Assembly: GCA_014058105.1 (NCBI GenBank)
Contig: JACGCM010001161.1
Location: 1-64,000 of the forward strand
Direction of reading: 5' to 3'
From: Kingdonia uniflora
Lineage: Eukaryota > Streptophyta > Magnoliopsida > Ranunculales > Circaeasteraceae
DNA length: 64,000 nt
The notes beneath the pieces are model-generated. The model made no database searches. It worked only from the letters and a program-made list of their open reading frames with translations, and was not told where the DNA came from. Within the stretch, counting starts at the first letter, position 1, and every line of letters begins with the position of its first letter. A program made the translations under genes and the position numbers. Positions 10,485-23,500 of the stretch are shown in pieces.

Positions 10485-11960
10485 CAAGCCTTGTTGGCGG
10501 ATGTCACCCCTGAAGAAATTAAGGCGGTCGTGAAAAATATTGGCCCACACAAAGCTCCAGGGCCGGACGGCTTCCCAGCGATCTTTCAAAAATCGTGGGA
10601 CATTGTGGGTGAGGATATCTGCAACATGGTCACCACGTTCTTCGTGTATGGTTGTATGCCAAAACATATCAATGCTACACACGTGGTAATGATCCCTAAA
10701 AATGCATCTAAAGCGCAACCAACAGATTTTCGGCCGATTAGCCTGTGCAACGTGACCTACAAGATCATCTCAAAAATTCTCTTCACCCATCTTAAACCTC
10801 TTTTGGAAAAAATTATTTCCCCTTTCTATAGTGCTTTTGTGAGAGGTCGTCAAATCTCTAATTATGGGCTAGTAGCGCACGAACTCCTCCATGCGATGAA
10901 GAGGAAGAAAGGACAATCAAGCTTAATGGGTGTTAAATTGGACGTGTGTAAGGCCTATGACAGAATTGAATAGAGTACACTAATTCAAACTATGGAGAAG
11001 CTGAGGTTCTATAAGAAGTGGTACCAGTGGATCGAACAATGCATCTCCATAGTGAGATACTCTGTTCTCCTTAATAGGTCCTCCCACGGTTTTTTAACTC
11101 CTACCAAAGGACTACGACAGGGGGACCCACTTTCCCCCTTTTTGATTATCATCCTTATGGAGGGATTCTCGAGAGCGCTGAGTGTGAAGTAGTTGGAAAA
11201 TAAGATCCATAGTAAACAAGCGTCCAGAAGGGCCTTCCCTATCTCCCATCTCCTTTTTGCAGATGAACCTCCTTTTCTGCCGTGCTGACTTGGCAGAAAG
11301 TCACGAGCTTAAGAATATTCTCAGCAGCTTTTGTGAAGCAACTGGGCAACAAATAAACTTTTCCAAATCTGGAATATTTTTCAGCAAGAATCTTCCCATA
11401 GACTGTCGTCTTATAGCTCGTCTCCTTAAAGTCAAGATCATGAAGTCAGTCGAGCGATACCTTGAAACCCCTCTTTTTTTTTCTGCAGATCCAAAGCTCA
11501 GACGTTCCAGGGGATTGAGGATAAGATTTCGAATCGTCTGCAGACCTGGAGAAGCAAGCTCTTATCTCAGGCAGGTAGAACGATTCTAATCAAATCAGTC
11601 ACCTCGGTTATCCCATCTTATCAAATGTCGTGTTTCGCCCTCTCTAAATCAACACGCAAAAACATTAATGCCCTTCAACGAGATTTCTAGTGGGGGAAAC
11701 GGGAGGATAACAGAAACCGTTGTACCTCAAGAAATGGAAGGAAGTCTGCCGCCCTAAACGGGAGGGTGGCCTAGGGATATGAGAGGCGAGTACCACAAAT
11801 AAAGCGCATCTATCCAAACTCGTTTGGAGACTTCACCAGAATCCACATGATCTCTGGAGCAAAGTCCTGAGCGAAATAATTCCCCAATTGTAACATACTT
11901 CAGGCAAAGAAGAAAAATGATGCCTCTAGACGTGGCGAAGTATCCAATCCGCTATTGGCA
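10485..11960 (+). pseudogene. LINE (L1-type) reverse transcriptase, broken
   Basis: Clear non-LTR RT motifs occur in order: HKAPGPDGFPAIFQKSWD, FRPISLCNVTYKIISKIL, FVRGRQI, KLDVCKAYDRIE, GLRQGDPLSPFL, then SHLLFAD. A TAG at 10971 replaces the Trp codon that normally follows YDR-x-E. The catalytic FADD box is hit by a frameshift near 11265, so the next part (LLFCRADLAESHELK, ATGQQINFSKSG) is read in a different frame. Later pieces include a KWKEVCRPKREGGLGI-like stretch near 11730-11780. No endonuclease domain, C-terminal zinc-binding end or poly-A tail is seen, so both ends are missing. Confidence 0.85.
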
Positions 11961-12583
11961 CGGTTCAACGAGCATCCTATGAATAGATTCATTCATGTGT
12001 AAGTATCAGATGTGCTATTTCACTTCCTATTGAGACTGAAATTATGGTGTAATGGCAGAGCCTATCTGCTTGCCGTTTCTTACCAGAAGATTGAACTTAT
12101 CAATTATCATGTAGCCACAAATTGCGCATTTATTCAAAGTTCAGGGCTCCAATATTGTACAATATTTTCAGGAACGCTTTGACAATCGCATTGAAGAAAC
12201 ATTTGGCATACTGAAAATCATAGTTGTAAAAAATCTCTGATTTTTAGCTCTTGCGAGTAGAACCAGTAACAAAACATACAAGATTGATGCTGAAGTTTGA
12301 GTAGAAAATCATGCGTAGCGTAAAACATAGTTCTTGTACGCCTTCAGGAGATAATATTCTCGTTTTCATAAAATAGTCTTTCTGTATCAGCAAAATATCA
12401 ATAAACGTGATTTTACAAATAGGATAATAGAAGAAAAAAAAATACAGATACAATGACATTAGCCGATTGTTGAGACTTGAGCACCAGATCCATAACACAG
12501 ATTATTAGTGTTACATTACTACCAATAGCTTCTAATTAAATCAAACCCAAACAACATATATGACATGCCTCAATCGACGACTA
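11961..12583. other. Spacer between LINE relic and VHA-a 3' end
   Basis: No gene is seen. Part of the right side is probably the VHA-a 3' flank. The open frame at 12244-12498 on the minus strand is not conserved-looking and is not called. Confidence 0.4.
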
Positions 12584-12589
12584 TTTATT
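12584..12589 (-). terminator. Candidate poly(A) signal of VHA-a
   Basis: AATAAA on the minus strand, about 160 bases after the VHA-a stop codon, at a normal distance for a plant 3' UTR. Confidence 0.5.
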
Positions 12590-12747
12590 ACCCCGAATAA
12601 ACTATAAACAAATTTTGTAGAATCGGAAAAGGGGGGTGTATTGGGGCTAAAAGTGCCTTGTCCCCCAATTTTGGGCACATGCTCTCAGCTACCACCAGTT
12701 TCATATAATGAATTGAGAGATGCATATGCAGCTACACTTGGTTTCAT

Positions 12748-15700
12748 TTAATCTTCCTCCTCACCGAGTAATGCAACTGAGAAAGGCAAGAATTTGTATC
12801 CGTCTCCCTCGTAAAACTTGCTCATAAACTCCACCCAATGAAGTCGAAGAGCGTGAAGGAAAGCGCTCAAAGTCTCCATCACTAGCAACACTCCAACCGT
12901 CGCGCAAATGAACACAATGATACCAATAATAAGGATGAAGATGTTGTTGTATCTGTGGGCGTGCACAGAAATAAAATTGTTAACAAGTATAAGTTACGAG
13001 ATATTCATTTAAGCTCTTAACTACTTGTTGAATTAGAAGTCATGAAATTCTTTCAACTTAGAGACCCCATTCCTAAGCTTGTGTGACTAGGGCTGTCAAT
13101 GGTAAGGACTAAACCAGTTACCCGGTTCGATCAGATCCTTTAGTGAAGGTTTAGGATCAGTTTTTAAGAACCATTAAGAAACCCGATCCGTTAAGGCCCG
13201 GTCCGATAAGCTAATGGATTGGATAAAGATTCACCTCCGTCCAATCCACTAATGATCCGACCCGTTAAGGATACATGGTACTTGTGCTAATATTGTAATT
13301 ATATACTAGCAAAGAAGGTTATTTTTGTCATATGGCAACATATGTTTCATATATGTGGAGTTGATTTTTTTTCTCTAAATAATTGTTTTGGCACTAACGG
13401 ACAGGATCGGTTCGGGTTAGGATCAAGGTTATCCTTAATGGATCGCATATGGTTTTGAATTCTGTGGTCCTAAAGGATTTAGGACCGGACCGAACTGGCT
13501 TTTAGGATTTTCTTAACGGACCGGACTAGGTTTTTCTGAGGTCCTAGTCCAGTCCGGTCCATTGACATCCCTACGTGTGACTATGTTTTTCTATTATCTT
13601 TTTCAAACAATTTTTCGTTTGTTTGAAAAGGACTCAAAACTGCCAAAATTGACTAAACTAGAATGATGAACCTGAAAATGCGTCTAAACTTACCCCCAAG
13701 CTAGTAGAAGAACCTTCTCGTAGAAAACAGTTGACAACTCGGAATGAGCAAGACTGAAAAGGGCAAACATAGACACTTAATGTTAGTCTTAAGAAGTAAA
13801 ACTAATTGGCAACTAGCTACTAAATAACGCGAAGGCATGGAGTCTTGAATGAGAAAAACACAGAAGTTTCAATACATAGCTTTTATTAAATAATATTGTT
13901 CGATATGTTTCTTTTCTGGATATGATCTCCTCACTATGGTGATCGTCCTAACTAACTCCAAGAACAGTAAAGTTTTTAGCACATTAAATACAAAGTTAAC
14001 GAAATCAGAGGTCTCCGGTTACCAGTCCTGCAATCCACGTAGGCTTGATGGCATAATGCCATTCAATATAACCCTATTTCAGCATGTCATTTATCATATG
14101 TCACCTCCATTTACGCCCATTTTGGTATGTTATAGTACAAAACCTACGTATGGATAATCTAATGCTTATGCACCCAAATTTGGCATGCACATGTACCTGT
14201 CAGAACCACAACTATATTATTAAATTACCTGAGCGCCCACAGACGAAGATATGAAGCCGTATTTGAGATTGCTCCAAGGACAAATTCAATTGTATGAATG
14301 AGTTGGTGCACAAAAATTTCACTAAACTCGAATTCCCCATGAGCGTGGGGATCATGATGCTCCTCTACCTCCAAAGAGTCATCAGCACTATGAAGCGGTT
14401 GATATGATTGACCTTGATGCCTCTGAATAAAAAAACACCGCATATATACAAAGATAGAGAGAGGGAAGTATAAATTGATAGGAAATAATCATAGTCAATA
14501 AGAAATTACAAACGCACCTCCTGGTGTTGTTTCTTCAAAATAAAAGGCTTTGGAAATAGCATCCATGGCACAGCAACAAAAGCGAGCAATAGTAACACCA
14601 TCTGGTTGTAATGAAAGAGAAGAGAAGGGTTGACTTGATCGTCCAGATAAGAGTTAATTATACACTTGTAATGGATAACATTGACACATAGATTAAACCT
14701 GAAGCGTCTTTTGTCCAGCGAAGAGCTGGTTCTCTCCCAGCTCATCTGTTGGACTCAGGAACATATAAATCATTGTATGATATAAGTCAGCTTTTGAACC
14801 CGTGCACCATTTCACGATGATAAGTGCGGAAAGGTAGCCAAACAAGCTGTTTAAAAATATCATCTGAGGCAGACACTGGAACCTGGAAGAATGCAAGGTG
14901 ACGGAAATGCAGTTATCAGAAAATCGTATAATGTCAATACCAAGACATGGGATGAAAAAACATATATCCACACACATATAACATGAGTAAAATAGTGGGG
15001 GCTAGACTTTGGCATGCCGCCACCCACTCGGTGGTCAATTTTAAGGATAATTTGACTTCACAGTTCATATATGATCAAAATTAGACATGCACCCAAGTTT
15101 TTCAGCGTCAAATGTGAGGTGCCAGGATAGCATGCAAGTCTAATTTTGATAATACAATGATATCTAAGTCACAATATCCATTCCTTGTAGCCGAGATGAT
15201 GATCAGGTACAAAATCATAATACTCAGAGTTTATAAGTAAATTTCATATAAAATATGAACCGGTGCCAGCGCATGCATATGGATCCAATTCAGATATCTA
15301 GCTTACCAAACATTAACGCTACTTCGAAAGAACTTTGCATTGAAATAGCTCAACACAATTCCGAGGTTCATTTGGACTACTCCAATAAGAATAGACATCT
15401 TCATCTTCAATGAATTAAGGAAAGGCAATTCACTGCGGGATCCATGCCACGTAGGGTCTACACCAAATGGATATGCGCTGCGCACCTTAATTAAGCCTAT
15501 GGTTGTAGAATCCCTGCAATAAAAATGCAAAGATAAGGCATATTAGAGTAAACAATGCCAGAGTTATATTATAAACAAACCAAGAGAATCTACAGTCAAC
15601 TTAACCAATTGCGAAAAGGTAAATATTAAACTTGCATACAAAACCCTATGTAAATGCACATCAAGTAACAAGCCTTTCGCGAACATACAGATGCTCATCA

Positions 15701-18700
15701 AATTGCATAAGAATTCCTCATGAGCATGACTTGCTCGATAGATTTCAATTTTGGAAAAGGTCTTTCTACATGGAACTTTAGATTTGCTACACACTTCCAT
15801 AAATTAGCAAGAAACATAATATCGGAACTAAAAGTAAAAGTAAAGATAGGAAGGTCAAGATCTGCCTCTTATGGGACTGTAGATATACTTCGAGAGGCTT
15901 AACCTAATATATGTTTTCGGGATCTAACAATTGAACCTAATATATAACTTTTCATGTTACATGTTCATATTTGTGAGCAATTACACAAGTAAAAATACAG
16001 CCCAGGATAAATTCAAGTGTAATTTGGATTAATCCGACGGGGTTTAGAGCTGTGCTCCTCAGGAAGCTGAGGTCCTAAAATCCTATCTAAATGGGCATGT
16101 GTAGTTTCAGGAATTATATATGTGCCTAAGGGATTAGTTCGGTGAGTAGCTAACATGGAAACACCATAAAAAATAAATCTTATCTGATAACTGAAAGTTT
16201 ATTTTTTAAAGAGTTGTTTTATTTTATTTTATTTTATAGTTAACAACTTTTCCTGAATGATACACTAAACATAAAACACTATAGCAAGTGTGTTAAAGCT
16301 TTGCAATAAGGTATAATTCTTCCCAAGTATTATCTGCACTACATAAATAACCCAAGTTTTACACTTATTTCAGAAAATGAAAAGACAAAAATGCATAAAG
16401 GAAACTCGATCATATGACACTTTGCTAACTAGGGTTGGAACCAGCAGATAAATGCATATGACAATTGTGTAAGAAATTCTTAAGAATTACAAGGGGAAAA
16501 AATTATCCTACAAAGCTAGTTCAGTACCTGCAGGATAGATCACGGCAAGCATAGGCAGAAGGGCCAAAGAGCTCAAATGGGATTGAAAAGAATTCATTGT
16601 AGATTAGCCCCGTGTAAATAGAAAACAGGGCCATCAACAGAATAACATAACGACCACCAAAAGCCATTTCCATTATGTCTCCAAGCTTCTGCTCATAGCA
16701 ATAAATACATTGAATAAAAATCGAGTATCTACATAACTGGAAAACTTTAAAGAATAAACCTTGTGATATGTAAAATGGATGAACTGAAACCTAGAAATTA
16801 GTGGATAAAAAGAAGGGAAGGACAAGTACAAAGTTCCAAGGTGCACAGTAATAAGAAAAATGTTTTTGATCTATGCAACAATGACACTTTATTTTCTAGA
16901 GAAGTTTGCTAGACATATTTACGAGTTCAGATTAGAAAGAGATAGCAAGAGAGAAACAAAAAAAATTAGTTATTTCAAACAACTTAACCTCCAGGCGATG
17001 CTAACACAATTCCAACAATGCAATTGTAACCGACACATGTCAACTCACATGCATGTTTTTATTTTTGAGAATAAACTGACAGGCATATTCTTAGTGTGGA
17101 TATTGATGTTGTTGTTACAATGATTCCGGTAAAGTTTTGAATACCCACTCTAAACTTGGCTCTAGGGCAATCCCACGTGATCCAGTAGATAGGATCATGA
17201 CCTAACCTATAACGAGGGTAGACGTGAGATCGCCCCAGAAGTGGGCCATAGCTAAGCTTTCCTACATTTAAGTATCTAACACTTTGCTATGTTATGTAAT
17301 GTAGAATGAAAAAAATGTGTGAGCACTTCTTCTTTGAAAATGTTTAATATTGTCAGATAATAAAAATCCAGAGATTTTCTATTTATTTATTTTAGATGAA
17401 GAGATTTCATTAATTCAAAAGACGCCTTTACACCAAGAGGATCAGAAGCCAAGATACAGGCAAACAAAGGAGTATGACAATCTGTCACCAAAAATACTAA
17501 AGCAAAGAAAAACGGCAAACAGGAGGGAAAGGGGAGGCACAAGAAAAAACTACTCCGCCCACAACGATTGTTAAACTAATCATTGCAATAAATAACAAAT
17601 TAGATCCAAGAGCTAGTGATGTGAGTTTTTCTATCACAATAATAACATCGAGTGAAGCTTATAGGAAGGTAGAAAGGAGTATAGCGATCACCTGACTGGA
17701 AAGTTTCTTTTCTCGGACTATAAAGAACATTGCTACAAGTAACAAGCAAATACCATGACCCCAGTCGCCGAACATGACTGCAAACAGAAATGGGAATGTA
17801 ACAATAGTGTACAAAGCGGGGTTTGCTTCTTGGTACTTGGCCACCCTGCAACCAAGAGAAACTGTATCAAGCATTCGTGAAGAGCTGACAGATGAAATTA
17901 CTTGTCTCAGGAAATGACAATCTAACAGCCTAATAAGATATGACCTCTATCAAGTTAACGCAAATAAGGCGGAAAAGGAAGTATCAATACCCTCACTCCG
18001 CATGTTCAATAATAAGAGATACCCCCTTATCCATTAATGACGAGCAAAAGAGTGAGATACCCCCCACCCATACACCCACACTACACGTAATCATTATTTA
18101 TGAGATATCCCCTACATGCAAATGTGTATCTTTAAGAGAATTCGAAACATAGGATATGAGGGATATCTCTGCCCGTGCACCCCAGATTATAACTCACCCA
18201 TATGCATCAACAATATCTTGAAAAGAAGAAGTAAATCTGTTCGTTTGAAAATATGTAGGTGGTGATTCTTTAGTATGTAAACACTGGAATATTGCTCCAA
18301 CTTGTGAATTTCCGTCAAAGGATGCACGCTCCAATGCATCTTGAATCTGCAAAAGTCAAGCAGCTAGACTTGCTAAATAAAATGAAGTGATGAAACACTG
18401 CTTGTGACATGTCTACTCAATATTTGAAAGATATTGAGCAAAAAAAGAGTATCATAACCACAGAAACAATTGTAGGAAAAAAGTACCTGTTTTGAAGCAA
18501 AAACAGGGCTCCATCCTTCAGCCACAAGACACTTCTTTGTCACGTCAATGCTAAGCATATTCAAAGTGTGGTATATGGACTTCTCCTTTCTCACCTTCAC
18601 AGTTTCAAATACAGTAAAGTTCAATGATTGAAAGTGATTTGAAAAATAACAGAATTGAATCAAAACCAATTTTAACTGATTAAATATTATTTAGATTTTT

Positions 18701-18832
18701 TTTTTTTTTGTTGAGTTGGAAGCTTATTGTGGGAATTGATCCCAGGACCTCTTGGTTTTCATTTTCCAAGCCACTAGTCCTATTATTTAGATTTACAACC
18801 AGCCTACCAGTATTTATCACCTTATAAAACCC

Positions 18833-18869
<37 letters not shown>

Positions 18870-21800
18870 AAAATGGGGAAATGAGTCTTAAGTTATCATA
18901 TAATCGGGATCTGTATTGCTTGAAACATTAACAAGTGTGGGCGTAAGCTTTATTTTGTGGTAATAAAAATTTGAAAATCCATAGTTTTCTATTCCTCAAA
19001 ATGGGGAAATGAGTCTTAAGTTATCATATACTTGGTATCTGTATTGCTTGAAACATTAACAAGTGTGGGCGTAAGCTCTATTTTGTGGTAATATAAACTT
19101 GAACTTACCAAAAGGTTCCACTGCTCAAACTCATAGCCAATAGTTTGTAACAGTTTACCACGAAGCACCAATCCAAGATCTATGGTAGTCTTCAGTTCTG
19201 AAAGCCTTCCAGAAACCTACATTTACATCGTTAAAGACATCAGTTAAAATGGCCTATATTTGTAACACTGTAAATTAAATTAACAAAACTGGTTTAATCA
19301 ATAGATATATTATAGGATAAATACCTCGGTGATCATCTGTGCTTGTTTGCCCAAATCATCTGGAAAGGGATAGCGATTTGCTCCAAAAGCTTCACATATT
19401 TTAACAACTTTCGTTTTCGCTCTTTCACCAGAATAGAAAACTACAAATACGTTTTTCTCAACCTGTAATGACGATATATAATGATCAAAGACTGCAATTA
19501 TCAGGTTGATAATAATTGGTAGAAAGTTCATTAACAAATCAAACAATCATGCAAGTCCTAAATCCTAATATCAACCTTTTCCCCAGAAACTGGGTCCATC
19601 ACAGGATCTCCAACCACGGCTTGCTTGAGAAACACGTTACCCCTGGTAGCACGAAAGAGAATCCTTTCAAATGCCATTGCCTTGTCTCGGGGTACAACGC
19701 CGCTAATATGCCCGAGTTTAACTTGCTTTGAGGGATCTGTAGACATCTCCTAAAAAATATAGCCGATTTGGGATTATAATTCAAAATTTTGAAAGGAAAA
19801 ATAAAAGGATGAAGTGGATAACATGGAAAATATAATGTGAAGAATCTTACTTGCTCCAGCAGTAAAGGACTATTGATGGATTCTTCGCCAACATTCTGCA
19901 CTTCAATTTCTCTCTGCTGGGCTGCTGCGTCACTTTGAGTTGAGTAGAAAAACTCGCCAGCCTGAAACGTTGGGTGAAATATCCATGAGAATGAAAACAT
20001 ACTCTCAATGTGAACCTTTGTATAATTCAAAATTTGATAAACCGATTAATCGTATGAATATTAGGTAAGGTATACCGGTTAAAGCAGTGATACTGTTCAT
20101 AATTTTGATATATCGAGTGTTTTGATTATGCAAATTAATATTTATATATGTATATATAATAATAATTGATATATTTCCCACAACTTTTTCAAACCAATGG
20201 ACAAATTCCTAGATATCGAGCACACATCAAAATATTGGGTGGCCAAATTATCCTTTACTTTTTATTCTTGATCCAGTAACATGGCTCAGAAGATTCATGG
20301 AAACCTCAAATACATCTAAACCTAACTGGTGAACCGAAGTAAGCTCCCTTTTATGGCATAACTTAATACACAAAAAGCCAGCTAACAGCAGTTTTATTAA
20401 CACTTGTTTTCAAGCTTTTGTACAATAAAAAATTAGTTCTTCTAGAAATCGTTTAGCTTGAAATTTTTTAATATGGCTTCAGTTAGTTGCTTTTGGTTCT
20501 GTTTTCCTTCATCATTTCATAATTTACAATTAACTTTGGACGAAACGATATGAACTTAATGAAAGACTTTGTCTTAGTAGCATAAGCAAACACCACAAGA
20601 AAACTTTTTAATCTGACAAATGCTACTTTTTACATGATTGTCAAACAACCAAAACAATTTATGAAGTACTTTCAAAAAGAAACACTCTTTCAGAAGCAGT
20701 AATAATAAAATATGGGCTACTCCATGTGAAACTTTTGTAAGACTGAAATAAGAACATATAGGTAATCATTAGGGGTGAGCTCTGCCACTGAGCTATTAAC
20801 CCGTCGTGAAGGCCCCCCGCTAGGGGCCGCTATGCAAAAGGCGAGAGAAACCTCATAACTCCCTTTCCTTTTTGTGCCCTCATGCTGCCACACGTGAGGG
20901 ACATGAGGACGTGAAAAGAGAAACCTCTCAGCTTGTTCCTGTCTATAATAATAAACTCGTGAGCTTGGTCTTACTTCACCATCGAGAAATGAAAGACCTG
21001 AATAAGAACATATAGGTAATAGTAGCAAAAGAAATCATACCTTCTGAAGGACAAGCTTGTACTCCAAAAGCTCATTATAGGTCCGCTGTAATTTTTCGTT
21101 GTTCCCATTGACCTCTATAAGCTCAGCCTCAAGTTCTCCAAGTTTAGTCTATTTGTATGAGAAAGACAAAGAGTGAACATGCATAAATATACCAATCTTT
21201 TCTTTCAACGTAATCAACGGAAGATGTACCTCTAAATTGTCGAGATCAACGTCACCTTTTGTCATTGACTTTACTGAAGGTGACAAACCTGCCTTCGTCA
21301 TTTGATCCCTGAAAAAACGTAACTTTCTTGACATCTCTCCACATCTCTTTATCTGCCCATTGAGAACTAAAAATGTAAGATATCTATTAATACATATCTA
21401 AAGTGAAGGTTTACCGCGAAAATCATGCTCACACTTTTAGCGCACGAAGTAGCGTCAAAAAGCAGATATATATGTAAAGATCATGAAGGAAGTAATAAAA
21501 CATGAATCGAATAAAACTCCTTACTTCCTTATTAGAATGAAGTTGCCTGGCCTCATCCATTAACACTTTGTTGTAGAATGTCGAGATTCGAACAAAAACA
21601 ACAATATAAATGTGGTTCCCGGTGAAAACAACGTTTTTAAACGTAGTTTTCGCTAGATCAGCATTCAGAAATAAGCATTTTTGAAGATGTGATTCGTAAA
21701 ATGGCATTTCAATGCAATCCAAGGTTTATCTTGCAAACATTTGAAAATAGTTCGCAGTGGAATTAATATTAGTGGACTTTTTTAGATTTTACATAAAATG

Positions 21801-23256
21801 AATATTCATTAGCTTGGAACTATATGAGGATGGAAGCATGTACACATATCAAAGGAAGGAATTAAATATACCTGGGCAGCATATGTCCGCTGGAAGGGAC
21901 TTTTTTCTGAATTAAGCTGGAAGATAGAATACATCAACATTATTAAAGACAGTTGGATAGACAAAACGAAAAAAGAAAAAAAAAACTGTCGATGTGGTTA
22001 TTATGTAAGCTTTGCAGGCAATAAACTTGGGTCAGAAAACAAATACAAAAATTATCTTAAAATTATTTTAACAACTCTCGTCTATTTGACCAATATGGTT
22101 TTTTTTACATGGTTAATACAGTTTAGTCTAGCGCAGGCAGCCTTGACGGTCATGGTTTTAGAAAAATAATAATTTCAAGGTTGATGTCTCAAGTGGAAAG
22201 TTACGAGTGCAACAAAGAGATAATTATGAAAACTTGAGATAGTTTTGGAAGGGCAGTGGAAGGGTGGGAATACGATATAGGATGAGGTAATGGAGGACCG
22301 CTAGTTATTATATTTTTATCTCAGCCATTTTTTTACGCCATTTCAGATCACCATAATTCTCTGTACAAGATACTGTCTTGCAGAATTAATTGCTTAAATA
22401 GATCTTAATATTTAAATTTTGGTAAGGATCAAGATAGAAATATGATTACAATGGTCTCTCTTTTGGATAAAATGGTGAACTTCATCCCCTGTCTGAAAAA
22501 GGAGGATATGGACAATGTGACTGAATCGGAAAAGAATTTCTATCTTTCAGATAAATTAGGTAACTTTCATCCTCATTATGACACAGAAGACAAATGGAGG
22601 TTATCTTTAAGACAAATCATCTCCATTTTGGTGGAATGCATCTTCAGTAGGGATAATAAAAAACGTGCTCTTCAGTCGTCATAGCAAACTAGAAGTCTAG
22701 AACAAGGTAATACTAAGATGCCCTAGTTGTGGAAAACCCTTTTTTTTGACACTATTTTTTTTGTTTTTTTAAAGATGCACCCACTTGCAGCTTAATCTAC
22801 ATCCGCCATTTCTGCTACTGTTGCTGCTGCCGCTTCAAAACTCCAACCCATCAATCAATGTGTATTACTAGTTAGAGATGTAACTAAAAATACCCCATTT
22901 CTCGATAACTAACCCAAAATCATTTTAAACTTGCACGAAACTCGTAAAGCTAAACAAATAACATCCCCTTAATCCAAATTCATATGTAACTTTAATCATC
23001 TGGTGTAATTACTTCCATTACATGTGTTTAGCAGATCTATATGAATTCAATTGAGGGTTTCACTGTTACCAACATCAACAACAACAAATATCTATCGAGA
23101 GAGAGAGAGACTTACGTCCTTGAATTGCAGGAGACCGAGATCGCCGAGATAAGAAACAGTGAGATGAGCGGTTTCAATCGGGATGATGATTTGAACCAAT
23201 TGCATTGGTTCAGAGCGAAACAGATACATCGGTGGACAACACCCTCTCTCCCCCAT
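12748..23256 (-). CDS. VHA-a: V-type proton ATPase subunit a (tonoplast a2/a3-like)
   Basis: Membrane subunit of the V-ATPase Vo sector; it forms the proton half-channels next to the c-ring and pumps H+ into the vacuole. I modelled 18 coding exons: 23256-23116, 21916-21872, 21352-21230, 21148-21041, 19961-19851, 19749-19576, 19462-19325, 19216-19109, 18594-18487, 18346-18198, 17845-17692, 16688-16528, 15513-15307, 14882-14699, 14601-14518, 14422-14229, 13753-13694, 12952-12748. All have GT-AG borders and add to 2454 bases (817 aa), against about 820 for the family. The cytosolic N-terminal half ([28 protein letters not shown]) is followed from about residue 410 by the membrane domain ([15 protein letters not shown]). 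The essential Arg for proton transfer is kept in [16 protein letters not shown] (about residue 725). The start ATG at 23256 gives [10 protein letters not shown]; a GCCPP start is typical of vacuolar a2/a3 forms rather than the TGN form a1. No break is seen, so it is probably functional. Confidence 0.95.
13089..13574. mobile_element. hAT-type MITE in the last VHA-a intron
   Basis: A 486-bp non-coding block whose ends are inverted (AGGGCTGTCAATGG on the left, CCATTGACATCCCT on the right). Both sides are flanked by the 8-bp direct repeat GTGTGACT (13081-13088 and 13575-13582); 8-bp duplications are the hAT signature. The interior has many copies of AAGGATC/GGACCGG-like words. No transposase is present. 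Confidence 0.72.
18699..18780 (-). mobile_element. Small tRNA-type SINE, copy A (VHA-a intron 8)
   Basis: An 82-bp insertion between two copies of TATTATTTAGATTT (18685-18698 and 18781-18794). On the minus strand it contains CCAAGAGGTCCTGGGATCAA, whose GATCAATTC fits the pol III B box GWTCRANNC, and it ends in an A tail (T run on the plus strand). It matches the insertions at 40998 and 45022. Confidence 0.75.
18834..18867. repeat. 34-base poly-C run
   Basis: An uninterrupted C tract on the plus strand, hence a G tract in the VHA-a pre-mRNA, inside intron 8. The length may vary or be an assembly estimate. Confidence 0.85.
18868..19105. repeat. 128-bp tandem duplication in VHA-a intron 8
   Basis: TCAAAATGGGGAAATGAG at 18868 recurs at 18996, and the two copies stay nearly identical (TTGCTTGAAACATTAACAAG, GTGGGCGTAAGCT) up to the exon border near 19105. 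The first copy directly abuts the poly-C run. Confidence 0.88.
20767..21000. mobile_element. 234-bp insertion with 20-bp target duplication (VHA-a intron 4)
   Basis: The identical 20-mer AATAAGAACATATAGGTAAT flanks the block (20747-20766 and 21001-21020). On the minus strand the block holds TAGCTCAGTGGCAGAGC, a tRNA D-arm/A-box-like motif. Long duplications of this kind are left by target-primed insertion, so a SINE or short retroposed RNA is likely. No B box or A tail was found, and its relation to the small SINE family is not evident. Confidence 0.65.
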
Positions 23257-23321
23257 TGTTGCTTCCTTCAGATCGAATCTGAGTCTTCTTTCAGCAACAA
23301 CTCAATTTCGATCTTTTATCA

Positions 23322-23359
<38 letters not shown>

Positions 23360-23500
23360 GTATTAAATTTAATTTAATTTACCTTAATAAACTGTCGCAA
23401 TGGCGGATTGTTTTTAGCCGTTTACTTATTTCCAATTGTTCGCGAACTATAATGAGAAGAAAAAAAAATCATTGCGGCCTTATCGAGATATATACCAGTC
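23257..23500 (-). promoter_or_regulatory. VHA-a leader and proximal promoter with CT/GA tract
   Basis: DNA directly upstream of the VHA-a start codon. A (CT)16 tract (23324-23356), GA on the sense strand, lies about 70-100 bases before the start. GA/CT tracts are frequent in plant leaders and core promoters. No TATA box can be fixed. Confidence 0.45.

Noticed and set aside
17385..17580. Possible LINE 3' end in a VHA-a intron
   Set aside because: Composition is suggestive, but no domain, tail or target duplication could be found.
20770..20806. A tRNA gene
   Set aside because: Only a D-arm-like piece is present; no full cloverleaf or T-arm follows.
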